Part shown: positions 22,735 to 33,771 of the stretch, one piece after another | Position numbering within the stretch: the first letter of the stretch is position 1 | Layout of the letters: every line of letters starts with the position of its first letter | DNA from: Ptychodera flava | Lineage: Eukaryota; Hemichordata; Enteropneusta; Ptychoderidae | Direction of reading: 5' to 3' | DNA: 64,000 bases | Assembly (NCBI RefSeq): GCF_041260155.1 | Contig: NC_091946.1 | Coordinates: 21,469,853 to 21,533,852 of the forward strand | The notes under the pieces: model-generated | Seen by the model: the letters and a program-made list of their open reading frames with translations, nothing else | Told to the model about the DNA's origin: nothing | Database searches by the model: none | Made by a program: the position numbers and the translations under genes

Positions 22735-23258
22735 AGAATAAGTCCCCCTCCTGCCGTTGGAGCTTTTGAAATACAGAGATTGAAATGGTGTTATTTGGCG
22801 GCACTTGGGGAGTATTTTTTCAGACTTTTTCGTATAAAAAACTCAAAGGAAAAGAAATATGAGACAGTATTCCATAACTTTTATTCCAGTTCACTGATTT
22901 CAACGAAGATTACATTTTTTGAAAACGAAAACATAGCGACAGACATTCATTTATCTTGTTCACCCATTCTTGCATTCATCATTGCAATAAAATGCTGTGA
23001 AAAAATGAACCTGATGTGGCCTGCATCTTTTCACCTTGATCTTAAAAGGCAAATATAGCTTTCTGTCTTGACAACGATACCATACTTTCAATGTTTTACC
23101 TAGTGTACCTGCTTGGTTTGTACGCATGAAACAAGTAGAAAACAGGTTCTATAATTTTATAATTTTCAAGTGATCAGAATGCAAAAGTCCTCAAAAGATA
23201 AGATGATCACAACTTCCAGTATAAAGGATACAGTCACTCTAAATAACAACCAAATAAC
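22735..23258 (-). mobile_element. Fragment of the 33772-35627 element family, reverse orientation
   Basis: About 22740-22830 matches the ~101-bp tandem unit at 35000-35400 in reverse (CTCCTGCCG.TGGAGCTTTTG, GGTGTTATTTGG.GGCACTTGG). About 22960-23250 matches 34020-34320 in reverse (TTCACCCATTCTTGCATTCATC, AGTGTACCTGCTTGGTTTGT). Neither terminus is present. Confidence 0.8.
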
Positions 23259-23344
23259 TTGTGAACTTGACAGAAAAAGTTTGAAGTAGGCTTAATGTGA
23301 AATAAGTTCAAATTATGAACAGGAAAGAAGTTTCTTAAATCGAA

Positions 23345-23600
23345 TTTAGGACGATCGGTGCTTCGGGCGCATAACTTTAACATATAAGAGATATGTATCA
23401 GAGGTATCAGGGTGTTTGCCAAAGTCTCTTTTGCTAAGCACCATGCCAGCTACAATTGCATCATTCGGTTACAGTTTTCGATGCACCCTTCAGGCGCATA
23501 ACTTTAATGTATTAGAGATATATATCAGAGATATCTGGATGTTTGCAAATGGAAAGTCTGTTTTGCAAAGTTTACTAATCAGTATGATATATGTATATCA
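23345..23600 (+). repeat. Dispersed repeat related to 18008-18200
   Basis: Shares GGCGCATAACTTTAA and AGATATCTGGATGTTTGC with 18008-18200 and contains two internal partial copies of that module. Confidence 0.65.
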
Positions 23601-23957
23601 GTATGATATATATATATTATATATATTATATGTTATATGACGGTAACTGTGCGTGTTAAATATGGTAATATAAAAATGTTTGTTGTCGGGCAGCTTAATT
23701 AAATACCAATGTCACAGATTTATTAACATGAATTCATTTTTAGTACTAATTTGTGGTGCGTTTTATATTTTTATAACAAGACATTGTGTTTCTTTTTTCA
23801 TTTTCGATCAAAACAATCCAAGCTCACAGAAAGTTAAGGTATGTTTAATCCATTCCTAACCAAGCAACTTGGCAGTCGATACGGCTTGGCTGCAATATTT
23901 GAATTGTTATGGCTGTGCGAGATTATTGAAAATCTGAATGTGGCTATAACAGGGGTT

Positions 23958-24170
23958 CTATATTTGCAGCTCCTTATGTGCATGGTAAATTTTAGGATTA
24001 AGCAACATAGCATCTGCAGAATACAATGCCTCAACAATATCATTAAGTCTTGGGTTGCACTTGCTTGGTATACTCTCGGGAAAAGTGGGGAATGCATAAA
24101 AGGTGTTAACTGAAATTGACAGAATACTTCTAATAATTTGAGGTGGCAGAAACTTGACAGTTCGAGTTTG
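23958..24170 (-). other. Unassigned open frame, possible exon remnant
   Basis: Minus-strand frame of about 65 codons before it runs into the (AT)n tract. It has ordinary amino-acid composition (for example LNDIVEALYSADAMLLNP) unlike the surrounding repeat translations. It ends in a stop at 23958, with no splice donor where one would be expected. I do not recognise the family. It may be a decayed exon or chance. Confidence 0.2.
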
Positions 24171-24193
24171 TACAAATTTAAAGCAACAAAACA

Positions 24194-24194
24194 G

Positions 24195-24266
<72 letters not shown>

Positions 24267-24271
24267 TACAC

Positions 24272-24322
<51 letters not shown>
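24194..24322. repeat. (AT)n microsatellite, interrupted
   Basis: About 130 bp of alternating AT with CATATATACAC interruptions. Frames rich in Tyr-Ile across it are artefacts. Confidence 0.96.
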
Positions 24323-24326
<4 letters not shown>

Positions 24327-24339
24327 ACCTTTTGTTTTA

Positions 24340-24440
24340 CATTTGTCGCGGGGGATCATCCTGTTATTCGACAGTTGGAATAGGGGGGTCCCCCTGTTTC
24401 AATAATCTGCCCTCCCCCCCGGCCGAAGAAACTGACCAGA
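24340..24440. mobile_element. Remnant of a C/G-rich transposon terminus
   Basis: GGGGGGTCCCCCTG and CCCTCCCCCC blocks and GAAGAAACTGACCAG link it to 11680-11785. No full TIR pair. Confidence 0.35.
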
Positions 24441-25243
24441 GGTCTGGCTTCAACCAACTTGCTGTATACAGTATACTGTCCGATGGGAGACTTCGATGTT
24501 TAGCAAGATCATTAATTATTCCAGGTATGTTGGCAATGTTGGCAAAGCCCACAAAACAGCCTTATTTTATTGGGCTGAATGGCTAAATCATTCTACAGGA
24601 ACACTGTCTACAGCTCTTAAAGTTGGCGTCCGCGTGAACCTACCACAGACAATACGGCTACTGCACTATGAGCAATGGATTGAAAAATCGAAAAAAAAAA
24701 TCCGAAAAAAAACCTTGATTCGTGATACCACTTCTGTAAGGAAATTACCTTTTTGTAAATTTGCTGACAGGTCGTAGCAAGTCTACAGTGTACAAGATTC
24801 CTACATTTATTTTGTTTTCGAACATATGTATCACATACTGATTGACTGTGCTCGTTTCAAATTTACTGAAGATGGGGTTTGTTGGTCATCGATTTCCAAT
24901 CACTCTGCTTAATTCCAATGGAACACAACCTTTTAACCCAAGTCAACTGCCGATGAGGCAGTGATAAACGATCACTGTGTATATTGTATCCGTCGAATTT
25001 CACTGCTTTTTCCATTGTGTGAACAAGAATTAAAGATACTGCTATAGCTAGACACTGGTGCAAGTACCCCTTTGAGCATGGGATGGACAGTGTCCATTCT
25101 GACATTGCCATATTCCTGAGCAGTTTTTTCTAGCCAGCAATTGTGTAAGTTTCAAATAATTACAAAACTTAACTATACGCCCTTGATCGAAGTTACACTC
25201 TAATGCATGTGTTGACAACGGGGGTAAAAGAGTTCAGTAAAAC

Positions 25244-25244
<1 letters not shown>

Positions 25245-25295
<51 letters not shown>
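25245..25295. repeat. (GA)n microsatellite
   Basis: About 25 uninterrupted GA dinucleotides. Confidence 0.97.
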
Positions 25296-25296
<1 letters not shown>

Positions 25297-25787
25297 ATTC
25301 ATTTATATTCCGAAAGCTTACTGCGATTAAAGTTAAAGAAAAATGTACGTTTGAAATTTATGTTTGAAAGTATATTTTGACTGTACCATAAGACGAACAA
25401 AACCATAATCGTTAAATGTACTGGACAGAAGACAGGAAACGGTCCAAGAAAGCACCTCTATATCGTTATATTACGTCGCGATATTGCAATGTCTTTTTAA
25501 TAAGGGTTGGGATGATTCTGATTTTTAGATTTTTAGACGGCAACAGCTGCACCTATTTATGAATAGCATATTAATAAAATCGGATTAAAGTCTGCGGGGT
25601 TCGGGTATAAAATAAAGATGCTGCAATATGGTGACGCTCATTTTACAATGGAAAGGATAGGCAGGAGTTATATACACCCCGGAAACGCAGCTTACGGTGG
25701 CTTTTTTTATCGCAAACACTGATTTATGCTTATAATTTGTTATCGTAAATATGTCAGCTATCGAATAATGACTTTATATTCCAACAT

Positions 25788-25870
25788 AGCTGCAGTACAG
25801 TAGCTCGAGGTTTTGCCTGGGTATTTGGGTCTGGTTTTCAGGCAAAACCTCGAGCTACTGTACTGCAGCT
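25788..25870. mobile_element. Perfect 32-bp inverted-repeat hairpin
   Basis: Arms 25788-25819 and 25839-25870 are perfect reverse complements (AGCTGCAGTACAGTAGCTCG onward) around a 19-bp spacer. One arm with part of the spacer recurs at 54673-54704. Confidence 0.9.
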
Positions 25871-26547
25871 AATTCCAACACAGACATTACTAAGTGACTA
25901 TTTACGGTAATTTTGCATATTCGGTGGTCAAGCTAGACTAGAAACGCTGTTGGTATTGTAAAACTCGTTGCCAATCAAATTCCTATGGACTATTGCGCCA
26001 GTCAGTGGTTTGTGCCACCTAATCTGCGATCTTGTTTATAAACAGCGGAAATCGTTGTTAAGGTGAAGGGCGACGAATTCGGACGCGCACACGCTATAGA
26101 ACATTTCTGCGCAGATTTAACTCCAGCCTGCCGCAAATGGGTTATTTTGTAGCGCATATATTTAACATCACCTGTCATTGTTGAAATTGCGCTTTTACCT
26201 AATTTTTTGACCCAGTCTCTTAGAAATACATGTGACCTTTAACCTTGTCATATTTTGACCCCCTAGGAAGCTGGTTTTTATTCAATATGAGCGCAAAATC
26301 AACATTTCTCTCCAATTTACATGGCGCATATTACCCATTTACCTGGAGATATTGTAAAAAGTAGCGTGGTGACACCCTTTTATTAAAACGGACTCATTAT
26401 ATCACCAGGATTCTCACCTCACAGCTGCGTGCTGATAATTATTATGATTGAGTGGATTGCGCCAAACAAGTTTAGCCATCTCCCCTGGCCCCTGTCCCTT
26501 TTACGAAAATTCAATTGCAAAATGTCCTCTAGTTACTAAGTCCGAGG

Positions 26548-26673
26548 ATGCTAATCCGTGGACTTATCAAGGGTTGGTCAAAATTTGAAAGATAGAGATG
26601 TTTTTAGTAACCTTTCCTATCTCTCGCGATGTTGACCAACCCATCAAATCCCTGATAAGTCCACGGATTAGCA
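26548..26673. mobile_element. Small hairpin MITE
   Basis: ATGCTAATCCGTGGACTTAT at the left is mirrored by its complement at the right end (26654-26673), with GGGTTGGTCAA/TTGACCAACCC inside and a ~55-bp loop. Confidence 0.8.
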
Positions 26674-27034
26674 TAATTAGTTGTGTTGACTAATTAATTA
26701 CAAGATGTGTGTATATGAGAGATAAACGTCCTTGTAATTGGGTGTAAAACAAATAAAGAGTCAAGATGCTAGACTACGATCAGTCAGAGCATGAAGAAAA
26801 GGAGAGGAACTGATAGAGAAAACAGAAAAAAACTAAATAATAAGGTTATTAATAGTGTGTGGGCCGCCTGTGGTCTCCGCCGGTGTCAGCTTGTCAGTCC
26901 TGATCCCAGTCGTCAATGTTTATGTCTTACGAACTTTGATGTTGCAGTGACACATATTTCGCCCGTAGATATCCCAAAATTTTGTCACTTGACGGAAACG
27001 CTGTCACTTGTCCGAGTCAACTTTCGATAATACA

Positions 27035-27120
27035 TCCATAGCGCACGGTGTGCACTGACTGACAGCTGATGTCTCCGCTACAGTGCAACGCTTCAGGCAG
27101 GTTCGATTCCGATCGAGAAT
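27035..27120 (+). mobile_element. tRNA-derived SINE head
   Basis: A-box-like TAGCGCACGGTGTG near 27039 and B box AGGTTCGATTCC at 27099-27110, then GATCGAGAATTT as in the copy at 18955. It abuts the TIR element terminus at 27231. Confidence 0.55.
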
Positions 27121-27230
27121 TTGCGGAATTTTTATGTGATGAAGGAAATTCATTGTTGTTCGTCGAATGATTTGATGTTTTTTGCCTCCTATGTCGCTTT
27201 CTGAAGATCATACGATAGCGTTCGGGTTTA

Positions 27231-27410
27231 GGGAGCATTCGTTATTTACGGGGAGGGGGGGGTTGGTGGAAATCAGGGGGGGGTGACTTTTACAAAACCG
27301 CTTTTTAGGGGGGATCAAATTTTACAATCAATGATTGAAGGGGGGTCAAATTTTACAAAGGTTTGTATTGAGTTATGGAAAACAAAATTGACTTTGGAAT
27401 TTCACCGAAA
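27231..27410. mobile_element. Left-end fragment of a GGGAGC TIR element
   Basis: TTA then GGGAGCATTCGTTATTTACG with G-rich subterminal blocks and GGGGTCAAATTTTACAA. It matches the right end at 41340-41532 in inverse. It ends about 27410 inside a satellite-like phrase (GGAATTTCACCGAAATG). Confidence 0.75.
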
Positions 27411-27564
27411 TGTTGCTTGTGTAACCGATGTTTTGAGATGGCAGAATAATAACCGACCGAAGCTCAGCCAAATTTATTTCTCTAGCAGGGCCAACAAGTC
27501 CGAGACTGGCGTTAACCTCTCTAGAGCAGCAACAGATCATGTAGCCCTGAGTACAGGTCTGTGT

Positions 27565-27905
27565 GTTCCTGGCGTATACGGCCTCCACTACAGCCCTGCA
27601 ACGGTCTGTGGAGATAACTGGGGTCTCTGCAGCGAGATTCAAAATGGGGATCTCCATGGGTAAACAACTTGTCGAGTATGTTATGCTTCAGAAAATGAGC
27701 GGTTTTGGATGTTAGGAGAAGTCAATCGCATCTTTTCTGGGATTGGTTAGGAGGTAAAGGTAGGCAGGGAAAGGATTTTGCCCCAATAGAGCAGAATTTC
27801 GGCCAAAAAGACCGTTTAATAGTCTTCATTGCGGTCCAGATCCAGGCCGCAGAGACCTCAAGTCTGTTCAAAGACCATTGCAGGGCTTTGGTAGAGGCCA
27901 TATAA
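27565..27905. mobile_element. Inverted-repeat element remnant
   Basis: About 27567-27635 (ATACGGCCTCCACTACAGCC, CCTGCAACGGTCT, GGTCTCTGC) is mirrored at about 27838-27903 (complement of GGCCTCTACCAAAGCCCTGC). The loop is ~200 bp with no coding signal. Confidence 0.6.
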
Positions 27906-27922
27906 TGCGGTATCTGCTAAAG

Positions 27923-27957
27923 TGCGGGCTGCGGGTTGCGGGCTGCGGGCAGCGGGT
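27923..27957. repeat. GCGGGCT-rich tract (left partner)
   Basis: Short tandem GCGGGCT/GCGGGTT units. The reverse complement occurs at 31072-31106. The outer flanks also show weak inverted similarity, so the pair may be the ends of a ~3.2-kb element containing the LINE. Confidence 0.7.
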
Positions 27958-27959
27958 CT

Positions 27960-29380
27960 TTAGAATTATGGCTAGATTTCTAATATATGTAACATGGCAT
28001 TTAGTATGTAAGAAATAAAACCTTTGGAAGGTGTCTATTATCAATAATCATGATCAGGTCTATCGTACAGTAACCCTTTTCCTGCGAAGTCCATATTTCA
28101 CCATCAGGTCAAGATGGTTAAAATTAATGAAACACTACTATATGGTGTACTTTAACGTAATACTGTATATTTGAAGGCTGTTGAAAACATCAATGCTGTA
28201 AACTTGATTTTTTGGACTAAAGATGCTATAACAGACCAAACCAAATGGGTGAAAATACGTCATGTTTCTGAAAAAAATCAAAATCTGTTAAACTAAAAGC
28301 GGCGATTCCGAGGACCAATTTATTTATTCTGAGCTGCCTGGCCATTACAAATAATTAGGGATCTGAAATCACTTTTCTTTCTTGCCATGGATGTGAGTGA
28401 GAAATATACGTAATACCAGACTGACAAAAAAATTCGCGCCTCGGAAATGTCGCCACTTTTCGCGGAATGAAATTTGTTACATTTCTAGTATCAGGCCATA
28501 GGAAGTAAATTCTTTGTAATGCATCTATTCACAATTCGGTTCCAGGGCAACACATACAGAAAATTAAACAGTGCCTACTTAAATGCAATGCGTAATAAGA
28601 TTTGACTTAAAAAAGCGTAGAAGTGATGTGTATTTAAATGCCGTGTATTTTTCATGAAATCTTTAAAAAGAAAAAGACGTACAACAAAGGACTTAGTTTA
28701 CTTTGCCGTTTCGGTTCAAGCGAGGTCGCGACCTCAGAGAACGACATTCTGCTAACATTTTACGCGAGAATTTCAGTGGGAAAAGCACGCCGGTGCGTTT
28801 ACTTATCTTCAGGAATCGATCTAATAGGAATATTTTTGGATGAGTTTGTGTTCTGCAGCTCTCAATAATGTATCTCCTAATATCATGAACGTATTCTATG
28901 ACTTGCACCTGCAGTACATGATAGTCGCTCCGTGCCCCCTTCATGCATTTGATCCAGCGTGACTTTGAAAACTTTCCTAGGACTATAATCGTGTTCACCA
29001 CAATAAAATTATTTTAAACGGCATTGAAAACGATTTTGAAAATTGTGCTTTTATCGGCGGTTTAACTAATCTGAAGTGTGAGAAGGGATGGCATTCTATG
29101 AAAAAGTAACAAATTATTCGCGTGTCGAGTTTCAACGAACTGAAGTTCATCTCCCAGTTCATCTGTGCTGTCAACGATCCGAAACTTACTTTTAAACTAT
29201 CCATCCTAATCATAACATAAAAAGTTAATATAGCGAGTTGTTGTGAAATCTGTCTTGTGTTCATATTATTACTCATCCGTGTTCAGTCATATCATTTCGA
29301 AGGCCTCGATCGGCAGTGCGCTGTGCAACGGCGAATGTTGGATGGGAAATTGACTATTCTGACGTTGGGGGCGCTTTACC
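27960..29380. other. Non-coding stretch between the GCGGGCT tract and the LINE
   Basis: No recognised gene or repeat. The short open frames on both strands (28638-29276) overlap each other and match no known family. Confidence 0.4.
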
Positions 29381-29382
29381 AG

Positions 29383-30960
29383 ATGTAATTTTGTAATTTT
29401 TGTAATTTTGTAATTTTATTACTTCAAGTCAATGCATCCATAAATGGATTTTCATGCATTGAATAAAATACATGGACATATACAGAATAAAAATAAATAA
29501 ATAAATAAATAACTCAATAAAAACCAGTAGTTAAAAGTTAAAAAACTACACATCAAAAGATAAGCATAAAAAGTTAGTGAGCACCGTGTAATTAATTAAA
29601 ACAAGCAGGAAGTTGACATACAAATCGGCCAAGAATTGGCTCTGAAAAGAATAGACAGGCACAGAAAAGTAGTTTAAATTATAGTATTGGCAATGATGGA
29701 TGAACGATATTTGAATGAGCGACTGTGGGCTTTAGAAACATGATATTTACTTCTGGTGTTATACTGGTGAATTGTTGAATTTTTTGTGAGAAGGTCAGAC
29801 AAGTAGACAGGAACTTTTTTGTTGATACATTTGTGAACTAGATTTTTTAAGTGTTGGTCGTGTCTTTCCTGGATAGTTGGCCAGTTGAGTGAATTTCTGT
29901 AAGATGTAACATGGTCTGACTTTTTGAGTCCACACTGAATGCGAACTGCAAAATTAATTATGCGTTGTAGATTGCTTTTGAGAGTAATATTACAGTTGGA
30001 AAAGACAGTGTCACAGTAGTCTAAAAGGGAGAAAACTGTAGCTGAGATAACATTTTTGCGAACCTTTTCAGGAATACATCGTCTGACACGGGCCAATTTC
30101 GTCAGACGATAGCCACATGCTCGACGGAGGTAGGCAACATGGTTGGACCAGCTGAGTTCTTGGTCAAGTCTTAAACCTAAACAGGTAGCAGAAGGAGATG
30201 CTTTGATTGTAGTACTTTGATTGGAAAGAACTTTTATGTGATTTGGTATTTTCTTGAGTTGTTGCCTAGTACCGAAGAGCATGTATTGATATTTCGAAAT
30301 GTTGGGTTTCAGAGAATTGGAATGGAACCAAGTAGTTAAATGATGAATTTCATGTTCCAGATCATCGTGAAGGTTGTCAATATCAGAAATTGTGGACGCT
30401 TTTAGGATGTTTATGTCATCAGCAAAACCATAAATTGGTGTTGTGGAATGAAGCCATGTGGGGAGATCGTTAATGTAAAGTGAGAAGAATATCGGTCCAC
30501 AGACACTACCTTGAGGTACACCCGTTTTGACTTGAATAAACTTGGATGAAATGTTACCAATTTTAACACACTGAGTACGGCCTGTTAGGTAGCTACTAAA
30601 CCATTGAATTGTAGACGGGTGAAAATTGTAGCGTTTCAATTTACTGAGCATAATGTTATGGTTAACTGAATCAAATGCTTTTGAAAGGTCTAACATGAGA
30701 AGAGAGGAAATTTTCTTATTGTACATGTTATCAAGGATGTCATCGGTTAAACGCTGTAGTAAAGTAGCTGTAGAGTGTTTGGGACGAAAACCGGAAAATG
30801 TTGGAAAGAGAATATTATTTGATTCTAAAAATAAGTTGAGCTGGTTGCAGACTAAACGTTCAAGAACTTTTGACAGGGTAGGGAGTAGCGAGATCGGACG
30901 GTAATTTGTAACATCTTGCTTATCTTGTTTCCCTTTTTAATGTAAGCTAAATAACGGCAT
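29383..30960 (-). mobile_element. 5'-truncated non-LTR retrotransposon (jockey/CR1-like)
   Basis: The 3' end carries a short-unit tail (TGTAATTTTGTAATTTT on the plus strand, 29383-29420) preceded by a ~250-bp 3' UTR with an (AAAT)n stretch. The coding part ends abruptly upstream near 30960, within the segment before the NYRPISLL motif, as usual for 5' truncation during target-primed reverse transcription. Confidence 0.85.
29674..30936 (-). pseudogene. Non-LTR reverse transcriptase, N-terminally truncated
   Basis: Open frame from 30936, after an in-frame stop at 30937-30939, down to 29674. It begins GKQDKQDVTNYRPISLLPTL and SGFRPKHSTATLL upstream of the first Met at 30726. Then follow DLSKAFDSVNH (residues 13-23 from that Met), GVPQGSVCGP (69-78) and the catalytic FADD (101-104). 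The C-terminal thumb and tail end in YNTRS-containing sequence, typical of jockey/CR1 clades. Just upstream the frame AYIKKG continues in another phase, so a one-base frameshift sits at about 30935. No endonuclease domain or ORF1 remains. Not mobile on its own. Confidence 0.88.
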
Positions 30961-31071
30961 TATTCAAGGAGTTTACGGCTTTTATTCCATAAGCAAATCC
31001 ATCTAGATACTATTTTAGCATTTATTCTAACTACTAGCGAAAATGATACCAAAAAACACACATTTTTTCAT

Positions 31072-31106
31072 GCCCGCAACCCGCAGCCCGCAGCCCGCAA
31101 AATAGC
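31072..31106. repeat. GCGGGCT-rich tract (right partner, inverted)
   Basis: Reverse complement of 27923-27957 (GCCCGCAACCCGCAGCCCGC). Confidence 0.7.
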
Positions 31107-31915
31107 GCATCCGATATAATGCTGGGAACACACGTGCACACCTGTACGCAGGGCTACACAGCATGGGGCATGAAATGAGGAACCAACACACAGTCATATA
31201 ATGTAACAAACAACTTCTGTATATTACTACATTGTGTCAAATATCGGGTCTACATATAAAATAGTAAAACCGTACTTCAAAACTATAAATATTACTCCAT
31301 GGTAACAGTAACCGTACTGATCGACCTCCCGACGGCAGGAGTCGAACACACTTTCAGAACAAAAACTCTGTTCAAACCTTTTCTAAATGCTTATCAATTT
31401 CTATGGAAAACTTAACGTTACCGCAGAGGTACCTCAGACTTGACCACGCGGCTGGGAAACACAAATAGTTCACACGCGACTTTAACTAATGTTCGATGAT
31501 AAGCACAATTGTAAGTCCCGTGTAATGTCTGCACATGAAAGTCGGCGACAACACACGCAATTCACTGCTAAGCAGCGTCCAGTTCAGCTACCACGGGAGT
31601 AGCCATCTTAGATCTTTGTAATACACTTCCGCTCGGGACATGCCGAACTAATCTGAAGTCTTCCTCTGCTAACTCCGCGCATCGACAAAAGTTCAGTGGA
31701 ACGATCATAAATAATGTTCTCATGACAATCTCAGACATCTGACTGAATTCTCATAAACGGAATAAAGTTCACAGTTAACACACAATTTGCTGCAGAAAGA
31801 TCAGCTTTCAACTTGTGGTGATATTATCATCTCAGCGTGCGCAGTGCGTATATGGCAAATATACGGCACGGCTTTCACTTGTGTGAGCAATGTTCGTTCC
31901 ATCGACTAAAGTAGA
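31107..31915. other. Unclassified non-coding stretch
   Basis: Moderately GC-rich. An ATG in YY1-like context lies on the minus strand near 31607 but its frame closes after about 12 codons. No gene supported. Confidence 0.35.
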
Positions 31916-32010
31916 GGATGGCGTACGATGCTGAAGTTATTTTCGTATTCGTTTTCGTATTCGTTTTCGTATTCGTATTCGTATTCGTATTGGAGTCACT
32001 GACAGAAATT

Positions 32011-33768
32011 GTTATTTTAGTCCAGGTTTCAGGTATGAAACGTGCAATATACGATATTTACTGAGGTTTAAATATTGTGATAATTTATTTCGTAATTCAT
32101 CTGCCGAATTTGGTTAAATTTACATAAATTTGCATTTGTAGATTTTAAAGAATTTTGTTCACTTCATTTTATTTGAAAAAAAATACTTAAAATCGGTTGG
32201 GATCTGGTAAGGCAGCATCTTCGCTAGCCAATGTCTCTTGACCGGGCAGCTGGATGCACCCCGAAATCAGGTGGTCAGTGCCAAGTAATGGGACTCGTGA
32301 GAGCGGATGCAAAGGAGCTGCCTGGACTGTACCATTGTTTTGCGGGGAGGGCAGATTTTTGTGAGGCGCTGCAAAACGGGTGACTGTTGAAAGCTATGAT
32401 GAACGGGGGACTTGTCTAGGACAACCATCTGAATAAAAAAATGTGAAAATTGTTATATCCGGTCATCCTTTTGGACTCACTTTAGAATGATCATATCCAT
32501 TTACAATTTGTATTTCAAGTATTTTACTTGATTTTGATATGGCTCTACGTAAACCTGAAATAAATTATAATAACAATACAATACAATACTTTACAAAACT
32601 CAGGGAGTGCGGTAAGGCAAAAATTACAAAATTGCAAGTTACGACTAAGTTGTACGTGCTGCTACAGGGGAGAAAGTAACATAAATCAATGACAATAGGT
32701 AGTTTATCTTTCAGAGTAAAGATGTGAGCAATATTATACATAAAACCGGACCGACCGATAATTCATGTATTACATTCAATCAGGGCTCAAAGTAGCGACC
32801 ATTTTCAGTCGCATAGGCGACCAAATTTTATGAGATTGCGACTGAATTTTTTTCAAGACATTTCTCCATACCGTACACGTGATCAAATACAACATATATT
32901 CGCTCAGTGTTCACGGAGCATTGTCCTGAAAGGCCACGACCCCAAAATACGCATTGAATAAGCATAGCCGTTGAGCGGAGTTACTCAAAGGTTTGAGCGC
33001 GTTCTCTCCTCTGCACAGCGCTGCCAATGTGTCTGCTGATGTTATCTTGAATGATCTGTCAAAATATCCCATGAATTTAATGATAAATTTTACTACAATC
33101 CAATCAAGTATCAGAAGCAGTTTTAGTGCTGTCACATCATTTCAAATGAACCAATCATAATCCCAGCATAAACTGTCATCAAAATATAGCTGACAAGGGA
33201 AAACAAGCAACCAGTAACTGCAACATGTTTCATGCGTTCACGTGCGTAATGAATATTTGCGTTAGTGGCATGTGACCGGCTAGACCATTTCCGGAAATCG
33301 TCCTTTGGAAAGCAGATCAAAGCATCGGTTTCATCAAGCTTGGACTGGATTATCCTGTTTCATAAAGGTTTTTGTTTTCAGCTAGATCTAAATAGCAAGC
33401 AACTTTGTTGAAATATCATGGCAAATCTGCCGGGTAGCGACTGCAATTATGTAGAACCATGGAGGTAGTAGAGAACAGACCATGGATGGGACTGTGGCGA
33501 TGACCTCAATGACCCGAGCGAGTTCGATACACGCCACAAGTACCGCTGCGATATCACAGCTAGGATTAAATGCGCATATGCGTTAGAGTTTTGTTCTCTT
33601 GCCTACAAAATATCTATCGAAAGTTGATAGTTGCTGCATTTCTATCAGAGTTTTTGTTGAAAAAAGTAGCTATCTACGGCTAGCGGCTTAATTGGTCCCC
33701 CAAACTAGTACTGCTGAAAGTTTTTGGAGTGACCTGCAGAAAGGAGTTGTAGAGCGGGGCAAACTGCG
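32011..33768. other. Left interior of the Mutator-like element
   Basis: Non-coding. About 32200-32420 is a GC-richer block (CCCGAAATCAGGTGGTCAGT, GTGCCAAGTAATGGGACTCG) that looks repeat-derived but has no partner in this window. 33454-33465 contains CATGGAGGTAGTA, a motif shared with the 50.9-kb and 52.5-kb palindromes. Confidence 0.4.
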
Positions 33769-33771
33769 TAA

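Noticed and set aside
23834..24383. Tyr-Ile repeat proteins on both strands
   Set aside because: Direct translation of the (AT)n microsatellite.
27283..27663. 126-codon frame at a TIR element end
   Set aside because: It crosses the element terminus, a satellite fragment and an inverted repeat, with no protein family match.
31590..31615. First exon of a minus-strand gene starting AAGATGGCTACTCC
   Set aside because: The frame stops after about 12 codons and no convincing donor with onward exon was seen.
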